A stretch of DNA of 64,000 nucleotides from Synaphobranchus kaupii (lineage: Eukaryota; Chordata; Actinopteri; Anguilliformes; Synaphobranchidae), in the NCBI GenBank assembly GCA_029718625.1, contig CM056396.1:27106378-27170377 (forward strand). Direction: 5' to 3'. How positions within the stretch are numbered: position 1 is the stretch's first letter; each line of letters opens with the position of its first letter. Below, piece after piece: positions 31,900-43,920 of the stretch. Made by a program: the position numbers and the translations under genes. A model generated the notes under the pieces. That model made no database searches and was not told the origin of the DNA. It saw only the letters and a list, made by a program, of their open reading frames with translations.

Positions 31900-33284
31900 T
31901 GTTACGTATCTGTGTACGGGACGAACCCAAGTGCAACGACCAGGAGACAGAATTTCACAAAAGATGGTATTTAATAAATTAAGTGTTGGGGTAGTCCCAA
32001 CACTGTACAGGAAAGGCAACACACACACAGAATTAGGAGATCTTGCGCCTGGAAGCCCGGGGCGGGCTGCTCCAAGCCGGAGCTGGACTGGAGGTTCTGG
32101 AACGGGCTGTTCCAAACCGGAACTGGACTGGACTGGAACTGGACCGGGTGGTCCACACGGGAAACAGGTACTGGAACGGAATTGTCCCAAACCGGAACTG
32201 GACTGGACTGAACTGGACCGGGAGGTCCACACGGGTACAGGTACTGGAACGGAATGTTCCAAACCGAAACTGGACTGGACTGGACTGGACCGGGAGGTCC
32301 ACACGGGTACAGGTACTGGAACGGAATGTTCCAAACCGGAACTGGACTTGAGCGAGTGCCTGTAACACTCACGCCGGGACTGGACTGGAACTGGCAGGGG
32401 AGCGACTCACTACGGCAGGGCAGGACTGGACCGGGCTGACTGCACCGGTATAGAAAAACAAAAACAGAGGAGGGTTAGTGCAAGGGAAGGCACGGGAAAG
32501 ACCGGGAGGTTCTCACGGAGGTGAAGGGTTTGGAAGTCGGGAGGTTTTGCGGAAGCACGGCAGGGCAGAGTGGTGTGGCGTAGCTGCGGTAGGTCCGGAG
32601 GTAGCTGACCGTCTCCAGAGCTCCAGGAGCCGGCGCCGAAGAACTGGGTGGTTTCCTCGGTCGGACAGGAACAACTGGAGGGTAGCCAGGTAGCGAATCA
32701 CCCCGGAGCCTACACGCGCTGGAGGTGGAGGTACCGCAACACACACAAACAAACACGGGGAAAACAAACACTGCCACGGGAGATAGGGAGCAGGGTTGGA
32801 TGGAGGAGAAGGGAAACAAGTTAGCAAACACAATAATGACAGGAATTGTGCGGGAGGTAAACTACCAGACTGTAGTTTGCAAGGGACTATACGCTGTACG
32901 GGAAACACATTCCACAAACACGCGAATAGTTTACACGGGGAGACCAGTTAACGAGTCAAGCACTACACCAAGTGATGATAGTTAACGAACTGGCGCCGAC
33001 TGGCAGCCAGCCGAAAGACTATATAGGGCTAACTAATGTGACAAAATACGAAACAGGTGTGAACATAAACCGGGAGTGATTACAAGACACCAGGTGAGAA
33101 AATGCATGCAACGAGGGGGAGGGAGTGAAAGGCGGAAGTAAACCAAAACAACCAGACGAACAAGACAGGGAAGGACATGCCTAGTCCGCGGCAGAGGGGA
33201 AAACACGGACAAAGGGATCCAACATGACACGGAGGGAAAACAGGAAAACACGGAAAACGGACAGGAAGGGAGCGGAACATTACA
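31900..33284 (-). repeat. 5' LTR of the chromovirus (1,385 bp)
   Basis: Same length as the 3' LTR. On the element's strand a TATA box (TATATAG, 33019-33025) lies about 31 bases before the predicted RNA start (32994). An ATTAAA signal (near 31968-31973) lies close to its end, so R would be very long (about 1,020 bases) and U5 short. These boundaries are inferred. Confidence 0.93.
33019..33025 (-). promoter_or_regulatory. TATA box of the 5' LTR promoter
   Basis: TATATAG on the element's strand. The predicted transcription start, deduced from the self-priming complement, is about 31 bases downstream (32994), a normal TATA-to-start distance for RNA polymerase II. Confidence 0.65.
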
Positions 33285-33675
33285 ATTCAAAGACAAAGCA
33301 AATGATAACGAGCCAAACCTGCATTGTGTTAACAAGTTTAAGGAAAAAATTATGAAGGAACTTAAACTTGTGTTCAATTACCTAATTAGGAGCCTATTCA
33401 CCTGAGTTCTTACCTCTTCTTTGTAATTGTTTGCAATATAACACAATAAGCATAACGAACATGGGATTTTTTTTCTTCAAAGCATGCATAGCTATTGCTA
33501 ACATAACGTGGCTTAAGAGAGTAAAGAGTTTAAAGTGTTCTCTCTATACAATAAAAACACCTAATTAAGAAAAAATAACAGCTTGTTAAAATTCTGGTAT
33601 TGCAATTGTGGTTGGAACGAAAACCATCATACACAGGGGGTCCCCAGGACCAGGGTTGAGAACCACTGGCCTAGG

Positions 33676-34284
33676 TGATCAATGTGTAAAGCTAGCCAAA
33701 ATAAAAAAGCAAGGGGGATTTGCCAAAGATATGTGAGCCCAGTAATACGGGACAGGAAGATAAGGAAATGCACATTGCAAAAAAATATTCACATATAACC
33801 AAAACATTTGCAGATAAATTTTCTAGATTTCCAGTCCGATTTCCCTTCCATGACAACTGATGACAAACAGCCGGTCCTTTTAGTTAAAGGGTCAACAGTC
33901 ACAACATGATATACCTTGGGCAGCCAAAACCAGTTAAATAAACCAGTGAAATGAGTATATGGTCTGATGATATAGTAACATGGGACAAAATAATAATGTC
34001 TATTTAGTTCAATACATTCTATAAAATTGTGTTTGTCATCTGTTTATTCCTGTTGTTTTACAGATTTCATAGTTATAATTGAATTGCTAGCTTTTTATGT
34101 TCGTTTTGGTTTCACATGCTACTCACATAGCACTTGGCAATCTACTCTGTGGAAATTTAGTTTCAACAGATTTGAATTGATTTGATTTGAATTGAATTGA
34201 GTTAAGAGGCAGACAGATACACCGGGACAGAGAATGTGATCGAAATAAAGAAAGATGGAAAGCAATGAAAGAGACAACAGAAAC
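33676..34284. other. Non-coding stretch, no feature recognised
   Basis: AT-rich DNA without gene or repeat structure I can name. Confidence 0.4.
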
Positions 34285-34352
34285 CGACAGACAGACAGAC
34301 AGACAGACAGACAGAGACTCACTGAGAATGAGAGAGCTTGTGTGTGTATGCC

Positions 34353-34398
<46 letters not shown>

Positions 34399-34412
34399 AC
34401 ACACACACACCC
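34285..34412. repeat. (GACA)n, poly-C and (CA)n
   Basis: GACA repeat at 34287-34315, about 33 C at 34351-34384 and CA to 34412. Confidence 0.95.
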
Positions 34413-34619
34413 CACCCAGAGAAACCATCCAAAACTCCACCTGTACTCTTAGCTTCCTTTCAGCCTAATAATTATGCCTTAAAAGAACTGGATCATTATC
34501 TGAGTCAAAATGGGCTTAATAAGCTGTTCTTCTTTTTTTCTTTGTTTTGAGCTCCACTCTCTCTCTCACACATTCACACAAACACCTTTGTTTTTACTCC
34601 TCCCTTCCTTAATCTCTTT

Positions 34620-34622
34620 CTG

Positions 34623-34696
<74 letters not shown>
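34620..34696. repeat. (TG)n microsatellite
   Basis: TG repeat of about 38 units with one interruption, followed by T-rich DNA. Confidence 0.95.
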
Positions 34697-34698
<2 letters not shown>

Positions 34699-35223
34699 TT
34701 TGTTTTTTAGTTGGAGGAGGGGTAGGGGGAGGTTCTATTATTTTTATAGAACCTGACTGCTTTTCCCACAACTGTGCATTGTGGGAAATGATCATAACCT
34801 TCCCTGATATCTTTTTCTGCTCTTTTCATTTAGGATATTTATTTAACTCATACAGTCTGCTCTTTCACGGAAGTACAAAAAACTGAATCACTTGTATTTT
34901 GAGAGACTATCATTTTTCCAATCTCTTTTCCATTTTTTTTAAATAATGAAAACTCATAACTCAAACATATCATAAAAAGTAAAATTACTTTTTTAAAATA
35001 CACATTGTATTGTGGTTTTTCTCTAGAAGCTTTTTTATTTGCGAGAAGCTTTTTTTACCCAGCCTTGATTAAGCTGTTCAGGCTCTGCGACTGATATGTA
35101 CCAATAGACCTTCTACCACCTAACATGCAGACATATTTCCTTTGATTTCAGAATTAATGTCCTACAGAAAATTATTCATTTTAGGTTGAACTTGGGTGAA
35201 CCTTCTAGAAAATGCATTAAAGG
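34697..35223. other. Non-coding AT-rich stretch
   Basis: Nothing recognisable. Confidence 0.4.
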
Positions 35224-37179
35224 ATTACAGTTTTTTTCAATTGCTAACAAGCATTGGTAAAAACTGAAGTCACATTGTCAAAACTCTTCACACAGTTAGT
35301 GCAACAGAAGTCTATGTGGACCAAACTGTGAATAATCTTTCATTGCTTTCACACAAAATGCATTCAATGACCACATTTTCCAAAATCCATGAACTCTTTT
35401 CTCATTCATACTCCACCATCTGCAAAACACTGCATATTTGCAGCACATTTTTCAAATGCTAACATACTCTTTTCAAAACTGTTAAAAAAACATTCAAAAC
35501 AGAATGATGGCAAATTCTGTGCATTTCTGCCGTAACCATATTGAAATATATAGAAAATCTTAGCAGAATATTTACAATAAAATGAAATAACAATCATTGC
35601 AAACACAGCTGATTGCAGTTTTTAGTCTCGTTACCAAACCGATAAAAGGGAACGGCTTAGGAATGATTTTGTTTGGAAAAATGGATCAAGGAAGACAGGT
35701 TGGTGGGGAAAGAAGAGTAGCAGGGAGAGGGAGAATGCATGGAGGACAAAGAAGAGAAAGACCAAGAGAAGTGGTCGGTCAGCACAACGACAATTGCCAG
35801 AGTCCTAGAGAAACATAAAATAAGGGTGAAGCAGTTGTACACTGTACCCTTTGAGAGAAACGGTGAACGTGTGAAAGAACTCCGGTATCAATATGTCCAG
35901 GTAAGATGTCTGTTCAATCACCAAACAGGGTACACACACAGCTATGCATAATGTACTGTAAAACTGTGGGTTTGCTGTGTTTCAGAGAGTAATGGAGATG
36001 GAAGCCAGGCAAACTGCACATACATTCATCTTTGTGGATGATGCTGGATTCAACCTGGCAAAAAGACGCCGCAGGGGAAGAACTGTGATTGGACAGAGAG
36101 CAACCGTGGATGTCCCAGGCCAGAGAGGAGTTAACATCACAATGTGTGCAGCACTGTCCAATGATGGTTTGCTGTTACACAAACCACTCATTGGCCCCTA
36201 CAATACAGAGAGGCTCATTTATTTTCTGGATGACCGGCATAATCGACTTGTACCAGCGGAGGAGAGAGGGGCAGGAAACTCCCCTACCTTCGTTGTTGTG
36301 TGGGATAATGTGGCATTCCGCCAGTCTGCTGCAGTCACAGACTGGTTTGCTGTACATCCCAGGATGTCAGTACTATTCCTGCCTCCATACTCCCCCTTCC
36401 TAAACCCCATAGAGGAGTTTTTCTCTCCGTGGAGGTGGAAGGCAGATGTCCTTACTGGATGCCATGAATGCGGGGTGTGGAGACATTTCTCCTGAAGACT
36501 GCCAGGGTTGGAACAGACATTCCAGAAGATACTTTCCAAGATGCATCGCCAGAGAAGACATAAGATGTGATGTTGATGAGAACTTGTGGCCAAATGAAGG
36601 AGAGAGGGAGAACCCTCACAGTACTGTACAGTATGAGTGACTATACTATACATGTTGTTGTTTTTTTGTGATTATTATTGCAGCCCTGGAATTTCAGGAA
36701 ATTGTTGTTTTTTTTGTTTCAACTTTTTATTTTTCACAAGTAAATTACTATATGCAAAGATATAGAAAAAATAAAGGATATTGAAGCATTTTGCTGCATT
36801 TCTGATTCATTCTTGTTACATATACTTTAGTACAGTCAATAAAGTGAAAAGGTGTTATTCTTATTCGATAATGAAATACTGATTTATGTGAAAAATCATT
36901 CAAAGATCAAAGATAAAAGGTCCCTGTTGTTAGTGTTTTTTAGGTCGGTGTGTTATGAGTGACATTGTATGCTTTCTGAGTGAGAATTGTTGCCAGTGTT
37001 ATGGTCGAATGAGCTTATTATGAGACATGTATGAAGTGTTTTGGTGGTTTGAGTGAGTTTTGGAAGTGAGATCAACTGTTTGGCCAAGATGCATGTTGGT
37101 AATGCAGACTGTATGAAGAGTTTTGAAAAAGTGGCTTCAGTATTGACCGATGCTTGTTAGCAACTGAAAAAAACTGCAA
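35224..37179 (+). mobile_element. IS630/Tc1-type DNA transposon, decayed
   Basis: The left end TTACAGTTTTTTTCAATTGC (then TAACAAGCATTGGTAAAAAC) is mirrored by the right end, which on the other strand starts TTGCAGTTTTTTTCAGTTGC (then TAACAAGCATCGGTCAATAC). The inverted ends match at roughly 80 percent over about 70 bases. Inside lies a broken transposase gene on the plus strand. Divergent ends and gene breaks show an old copy. Confidence 0.85.
35681..36640 (+). pseudogene. IS630/Tc1-type transposase, broken
   Basis: The start ATGGATCAAGG at 35681 is followed by an Arg/Gly-rich N-terminus. The frame then breaks near 35780, where the helix-turn-helix region expected in this family seems to be deleted. 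A second frame continues with STTTIARVLEKHKIRVKQLY to VQ at 35900. GTAAGA at 35901 and TTTCAG at 35985 bound a possible 85-base intron, after which the core resumes in phase. The catalytic core has FVDDAGFNL, VVVWDN and PPYSPFLNPIEEFF, a DD35E-like triad (35 residues between WDN Asp and the first Glu). A further break near 36445 shifts the C-terminus (DISPEDCQGW to DENLWPNEGE), ending at 36640. Not functional as it stands. Confidence 0.85.
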
Positions 37180-40100
37180 ATAAAACTTTTTTTTCTCTGA
37201 TACTAGCCAGGTAGTACACCATAAACAGACATTCATGTTTGACTTTAAATAAAACATTTTAATCTGTGTGGCGACTTTGAAACAAGTGACTTTTTGAAAA
37301 ATAAATAAATAAGAGAATTCAGAATTGTGTGTACAAGTCTGTCTGTGGGGGTTAGCGTTAGCCCTTTTACAGAACTCTTCAGCTATCTGAACCTCTTTAT
37401 CACCAGTGAATAAGCATGGCGTCTCAAATCGCTGGCAGGCAGCGCTGCAAGGAGCCGTGTGTGGCGAGGAGATTATTATTTTTTCTCTAGAAGTCATTTT
37501 TTGTCATTTTCCTTTTTCGGTAAACAGCGGGGGGAGACGTCAACTTAGGACTCTTCTCAACAAACTGGTGCCAAAGAAAAGGCACATGGAAAACAAAACA
37601 ACATTAAACAAAAACAAAAAGAGATGCGAGTGACCTTGGAGACTCAGCCGCTGATTATAATGCTGTTGTCGCTGATAGTAATCCCTCCAATCCACTGAAT
37701 GCACTCCCTCCTAAGGAAGGCCCCGCCCCCTCAGCCGGCAAAGTGGTTGTGTATTAAAGGGGAGATGAGGGAGCGTTGAAACGTCAGGGACAGAAGACAA
37801 AAAGAATAAACAAAATGTTTTCATTTTTCCATATGCCCCAGTACATATATATGTACCCTGATTTCACCCCTCTTCCCCTTTATTCTTATAATGCTGCCTC
37901 ACCACAACACTCCCCCCCCCCCCCCCCATTATAAAGTACCCTGTCCCAGTCTGACTGTATCTCTGCATCCAGCAGGCTTCAGTTCCCACTGTACTGAGTG
38001 TGTGTTTGTATGTGCGTGTGTGTGTGGCTGTGGGTGTCAGTGTGTGAGTGTTTGTGTGTGCGTGTGTGCGAGGGAGAGTGTGTGTGTGAGGCTGTGGGTG
38101 CGCGTGTGTGAGGCTGTGGGTTTCAGCATGTATGTGCGTTTGTGTGTGTGTATGTGCGCGTGCATGTGGCAGTGTTTGCGTATGTGCGCATATGAGTGCA
38201 TGTTTGTGTGTATGTCTGTGTGTGTGTGTGTGTGTGTGTGCTTGTACCTGTTTGTAGCATATCCTTCCAATGCTTACGAAAGAGGCATCTCTGTCTGACC
38301 TTGAGAGAGAGGACACGCAGACCGACAGGTTTGGCTGTGCCGTGGTGTGGAACTGCCGTGATACACAAGGCTGGGAGCTCTTTTAAGTCTTTTCAGGGAT
38401 TCGGCCTTCTTTTCCTAATTTAGCCCTGTGAAAGGATGACATGCCTGCAGAAAGAGCTCATGGAATTCTCCAGCGATACTGCTGAGAGAGGGCAGGTGCG
38501 GCGTTCCGAAGCGACAACCATCCTCCTGTTCCTCTGCAGGAATTTTTTATTTTTTTGTGGAATAATGATAAGTGCACTGTGGGGATGGCATAAAAATAGC
38601 TAATGGAGATCATTATTTCATAAATTGTGAATTCATTACGTATGTTTAAAAAGAATCACTGCAGTCTGTAAAAAATTAAAAATGGATGAATCACTCTTAA
38701 AAACCTCGCCCTCTGCTGAAAATGGATCTCATGATTCATTAATTTGCTTAGATCCTGTATGCATGGCAACAACTTGTAATGATTTACAACGACTTGTGGA
38801 GGACCGCATTAACATTCCGAGGATGTCGCATTGGAAATAGCCCCACAGATTGCTCAAAAAGTCATTGCCCGTTTTTTGTTTTCGCAATTGCCATTTTCCG
38901 CGGATGCACTTAAGGAAAAGCAACTAATGATAATTATCTCGTTTTATCATAATGCATCTTTAATCATCTTTTAACAGCCTCAGATGGAGGGCACTGGCTT
39001 GCCATATTTTCATTGCCTCGGATTATTTTGGGACAGCATGCGCACTCGGAGAATAATATAAACACAGAATGGGGCACAGTTAATTTTTTTTTTTAATATA
39101 ACATGTTGTTTTAAGGGGCATTGCGAAGGCGGTCCCGTAATAGTTGTACGTTAGTCTCATCACACTAGCTTGCGAGCGGAGGACCAGCAGGCGTTGCCAT
39201 GGGATTCCCTCCCGTACGACGGAGCCACAGAGGAACGTTCCCCCCCAACTTCCTACCCAGCGTCTCCCAGCAGGCCCGCACAAAAAACTCCCATTATCAG
39301 GCAGTCTCTCTCAAGAGAGAAGCACGTCTCAAATTTTCATATAATTGCCAATTTTAAACACATAAGACTTCAATCGTCTTTCAAAAAAGTCTAAATAAAT
39401 AAATAAGTGATCTATGGCGAATGCGAGCATTTGCTTGGATATTGAGGGCAGTTTAAGAGCGTACGCAGCTGGTCTACACCCAATTAAATCCACAACAAAA
39501 GCTGCTTGGGTGGATTCACATGAATTCCATAATATCATATTTCATCTAGAAATTAAGACATTTTAAGACAGTGAATGAAAAGAGGATTTTCTGGAACATA
39601 GAAAATTTGGGGTGTATCGGAGTTTCCACATAATAATATATTTATAAATGTAATGGAGAACGTATTACAACCTGGGGAAATGAAGGCACACTGTCACGGT
39701 GCATGCAGCGATCACTGTAATGATGGATTGTGGGTAATGTTGACTTATTTTGTGTGAATATTTAATATTATTTTCCCAACGAACCGCTCGACCGCCATGC
39801 CCCTCCCACCCTGAACGATACTTTTATTCTGCAGGGTGCTACCCAAAGACAGGATATTGCTCAGGTGCGGTTACAGTACTATCTGTGAATATGTATACTT
39901 TGGAGTGTACTTCACTAAGCCACGCACTGAATGCATGGTCAGGTTTTAGAATAGATTTTGCAATGATGTTGAGGATATTTCTGCTCTGCAATGAAGTTGT
40001 TTTGTTGCATTTGTTCTGTTATTCATGGGATTTTCCTCTGCATTTGTCTGCGCTTCTGCCTCCCCTCTCTCCGCTTTGAAAAAGGTGAACATTTAAATAA

Positions 40101-41270
40101 AAACGATGTTTAAAAATGAATATTATAAAGCTACAAAGGGAGCTCCCCGGCCGCCCTGCTTTACCTGCGTAAGTATCAGTCTGACGTTCCAGGTTTTTGA
40201 AGTTTGTGGCGTGACCGGTTCGGGAGCTGAACCCCGTAACCCCCTCTCAGGTGTCAGCTGAGCTTTTCTGATCGCCGTGGCAACCAGACACATACAAACC
40301 AGACATAGCGATCGCCACAGGAACCGTCAGCCATTCGGAGCTGAATTAAGCAAGATCAGAGACGGCGTTTCCCATTTCAACCGGCGTCTGAGATCCCATC
40401 ACCAATGCCTCCAGCACGTAAGGAGGCGGCAGAGAATGGCGTAACAGCCTTCTAGACTAATGTTCCACTGTCACCTAGGCCACACTTCCAGGGTATCCTA
40501 GGCTACCAGGTGTAAGGGTGGGTGTTCCATCTTAAACTCCACGTTCACTCTGAACTGCTAGCGACACTTTGCGGCGGTCTTTGAGATTGTCTTTGCTCCC
40601 GTTCTGATAGGCATGCGTGGGCCAAAAACCACCAGAAACGCAACCAGCGAATGACGCACTTACGAAATACGGCGTCATGCCCCGACACAATCGCCATAGA
40701 AACAGCACCCTGCTACCAGATGTTCAGTGCAGCTTATAAAATGTTTTATGACATTTTTTTGTCATCTCGGCCGCAGACGTGGGAAGCCTGTCTTCCGTTC
40801 AGCCCTGGATTGTGGTTTGGTGAGGCGAGGCCTTTCCATCGGGGATGAAGGCCCCCCGGCGATGAGTGGGTGGGATATACCACAGTCTGGCGTGCTTAAC
40901 GCACAGCAGCCGGGTGACAGCGAGCGGACGTTCGGCCAACAGCCAGCGGAATTTCGACCCACAGCAAGCAGAAGTTCGACCCACAGCGAGCAGAAGTTCG
41001 ACCCACAGCGAGCGGAAGTTCGGCCCACAGCGATTCACGGCACAGTAAAACTGACCAATCAAAAGACACCTGTGTAAGAAGGGGAAAAAAATAAATATTA
41101 TCTGCAGTTTTCTCATTTCTTAGCAAAGTCTCTTGCTCAGTTGGTCTGAATTTACAGGCCCTGCTGGTGAGCAATGCACCATGGGTAAAATGTGCATGTC
41201 GGGCCCATACTGGCAGCGGCATCCCCTCATTTAGCTGTAGTTCCTTTCTCTTTATTGGATTTGGAGTAAT
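37180..41270. other. Gene-poor stretch with CA/TG tracts
   Basis: Imperfect TG/CG repeat at 38000-38240, poly-C at 37913-37927 and a tandem repeat at 40917-41032 (listed separately). AT-rich blocks at about 38560-38960 could be conserved non-coding DNA. No exon or RNA gene is recognised. Confidence 0.4.
40917..41032. repeat. 22-bp tandem repeat, about five units
   Basis: Unit ACAGCGAGCAGAAGTTCGAC plus CC, with G/A variants, for example ACAGCGAGCGGAAGTTCGGC. Confidence 0.85.
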
Positions 41271-41325
41271 ATTACATCACTTTGCTGACATTTAACTGAC
41301 GCTCCCATCCACAGGGACTTACAGT
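41271..41325 (-). mobile_element. SINE tail fragment
   Basis: TTTAACTGACGCTCCCATCC followed by ACAGGGACTTAC is the reverse of the tail shared by the SINE copies at 7884 and 52734. Confidence 0.5.
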
Positions 41326-41391
41326 GCAAACACAAAGTGCAAAGATCAGGGACTGAGGACCAGTAATTCCCCAGAGGAGGGAAAGAACAGA

Positions 41392-41431
<40 letters not shown>

Positions 41432-42841
41432 TAAGAAGTGCAACTTGTCAACAACCCTATATACAGTATATATAGTCTATTTCACCCTATGGACGCAAAC
41501 ATTAAACTAAGTTATACACACAACCACAACACTACTCTGTTTAGCATTTGTGCATGTGCAAAACCCCATTGTGCTGGGGGACCTGGGGAGATTTGGGGTC
41601 CCCAGGGAGGACCCCGCATGTTCATAAGGGGGGGTGTGAAAAGACTGAGCCTTAAGACGTTTTGGGGGTACAATAGCACTTGGGGGAGTGAGTATTTTAT
41701 GAGCTTCTCAGGAGGGAGGAATCGGATTTGTTTAGGCCAATCAAACTATTTTGCTAAAAACGGCAGATGGTAAAAGAGAGAAACACTCACCCAAAAAAAA
41801 AAAAACCCCCTTTGTATTTTGTCCTTGGCGTGTTGGATAAGATCCAGAAATAAGAGAAAAGCCCGTATCCTGTATAATATAACGGCTTTGGCCTACGCGT
41901 CGGCCTAAGCCTTCACCAGAACGATGTCCATTCAAGGTTTCAAAACCCGTACCATAAATAGGAAGTTGTCAGTTAGGCTAGCTGCGGAAAAACTCCCGAC
42001 TCTGACAAACGGCGAGGTAAATGTGCCGACCTCTCGATGCCTTCAAGATCTCCCACGTTAACCGCCGTGCGCGACGGGAGAACACTATGCCCTCTCTCGT
42101 CTGAACTTAAACTGTAATGACCCCGAGAGGACGGCACTGCGCTGAGAAATCATCACGCGGGGACCAGAAGGCGGGAAGGGGCACGTCCGTACGCTTTGCG
42201 CCGGACAAACAACGGATTAAGAAACTACAACGCTTCGGCAGCAGAACACGGACGGATCATTCTGCCTCTTTTTTGGCTTCCAGGACACCTCCATTGCCTC
42301 GATTCTTCCTTTTCCGGACTCTTCTCTTGATATTGCAGGGTTCCATGGTGTCATAACTGAGGTCTGTCCGTTTAATTAATTATTTCCGCGTAAATTTTTA
42401 TTTTTTTTAAAGCAATTTCGAGAATTAAAATTGACTCCACGCCCTCAGTGGCATGCCGTGCCATTGGTTTGAATGAACGATTGAAATAGCGAAGGTGTAT
42501 TTTAATTAAAGAAAGTGCTTTGGGTATTCTTCTTCCTGCCGTGTAAGGTCCTGTGGGCTTTCTCTCTCTCTCTCACGCTCTCTGTCTCTCTTGCTCTGTG
42601 CTTAAAGCCAAGCGCAGGCTCCCTCTCCAGCTCGTCTCACTCCTGAATGTGTGCGCACTACGTTTCTGTGTCTAAGCCTCTCACTTTTCTTTCTTTCTTT
42701 CTCTTCCTTTCTTTTCCCACTTCCCCTCCCCTAAACCCGCCTAAACTCTCTCCAACACCTCTCTTTCAACATCACTGCAGTTCCATATTTTAGCCTGGAG
42801 CATGCTACTCTCTTAAGCATTACTTAAAGGCGTCAACAAAG
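41326..42841. other. Non-coding stretch, no gene recognised
   Basis: (GA)n at 41399-41428, CT-rich DNA at 42560-42720. No exon recognised. Confidence 0.4.
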
Positions 42842-43341
42842 NNNNNNNNNNNNNNNNNNNNNNNNNNNNNNNNNNNNNNNNNNNNNNNNNNNNNNNNNNN
42901 NNNNNNNNNNNNNNNNNNNNNNNNNNNNNNNNNNNNNNNNNNNNNNNNNNNNNNNNNNNNNNNNNNNNNNNNNNNNNNNNNNNNNNNNNNNNNNNNNNNN
43001 NNNNNNNNNNNNNNNNNNNNNNNNNNNNNNNNNNNNNNNNNNNNNNNNNNNNNNNNNNNNNNNNNNNNNNNNNNNNNNNNNNNNNNNNNNNNNNNNNNNN
43101 NNNNNNNNNNNNNNNNNNNNNNNNNNNNNNNNNNNNNNNNNNNNNNNNNNNNNNNNNNNNNNNNNNNNNNNNNNNNNNNNNNNNNNNNNNNNNNNNNNNN
43201 NNNNNNNNNNNNNNNNNNNNNNNNNNNNNNNNNNNNNNNNNNNNNNNNNNNNNNNNNNNNNNNNNNNNNNNNNNNNNNNNNNNNNNNNNNNNNNNNNNNN
43301 NNNNNNNNNNNNNNNNNNNNNNNNNNNNNNNNNNNNNNNNN
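42842..43341. other. Assembly gap (500 N)
   Basis: Exactly 500 N, so of unknown true size. It is followed by a G-rich run at 43342-43375. Confidence 0.99.
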
Positions 43342-43920
43342 GGGTGGGGGTGCGGGGGGGGGGGGGGGGGGGGGTTGGATGGGCTTACGGTAGTGACAGC
43401 TGTTTGTTCAATCAATCACCATGTCGACAGTTTTGCTGTGAGCTGGGACTGGAAATTGAGTTTGCCTCGCAAGGGAGAAAGGAGCAAATTAATAGACCAT
43501 TACCCAGGCGCTGACCCAGGAAATGAGGGTGATACTGCTGGGTTAGATCTGCCATCCCGCCATCCCGCCTGCCTGCCGCGCGCTCCCCAGCTGCCGTCGT
43601 CACGGGATGGGATTTAACGCAAAGACGACGGCCCACGGCGCCTCCGCCGACGTCCCAGAGTGCACTGCACACACAGCCGGGGGGGGGGGGGAGGGAGGGC
43701 TTAGCCTTACTTAAATATTGATACATCTAAAACTGATGCGTTTATGCCCTGAAAGCCCTCCACATATTCCACTGCCTGGGATAGGTGGATAGGTGTCAGA
43801 TGTGCACTGAGCAGACAGCCCCAGTCTCTAGCTGGGAGAGGATCTGGAGTGTGTGAGCAGGTGGGGGGTTTGGCTTGATCCCTTTTGAGAATAGTCTTTT
43901 GTCTCAGGCGTTTGGTACAT
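43342..43920. other. Non-coding stretch with poly-G
   Basis: Poly-G at 43355-43374 and 43679-43690. Nothing else is recognised. Confidence 0.4.

Larger units (their letters stand above)
26181..33284 (-). mobile_element. Intact Ty3/gypsy chromovirus (Tf1/sushi-like LTR retrotransposon)
   Basis: A complete element of 7,104 bases on the minus strand: 5' LTR 31900-33284, primer-binding region 31881-31899, gag 31880-30924, pol 30987-27577, polypurine tract, and 3' LTR 26181-27565. It contains protease, reverse transcriptase, RNase H, integrase and a C-terminal chromodomain in the Ty3/gypsy order, and no envelope gene. Both main frames are open, the LTRs appear to differ by one base and the target duplication is perfect, so insertion was recent. 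Chromodomain Ty3/gypsy elements of the sushi type are well known in fish. Family assignment rests on domain order and motifs. Confidence 0.93.
26176..33289. other. 5-bp target site duplication (ATTCA) around the chromovirus
   Basis: ATTCA directly precedes the left LTR (26176-26180) and directly follows the right LTR (33285-33289). A 5-bp duplication is normal for Ty3/gypsy integrases and confirms both ends of the insertion. Confidence 0.9.
25820..33675. mobile_element. Long-inverted-repeat DNA element split by a retrotransposon
   Basis: The left arm starts CCTAGGTCAGTGGTTCTCAA at 25820. The right arm, on the other strand from 33675, starts CCTAGGCCAGTGGTTCTCAA. The arms match for about 125 bases with only a few differences. 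Removing the 7.1-kb Ty3/gypsy element and one 5-bp duplication leaves a host element of roughly 750 bases without coding capacity. Confidence 0.85.
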
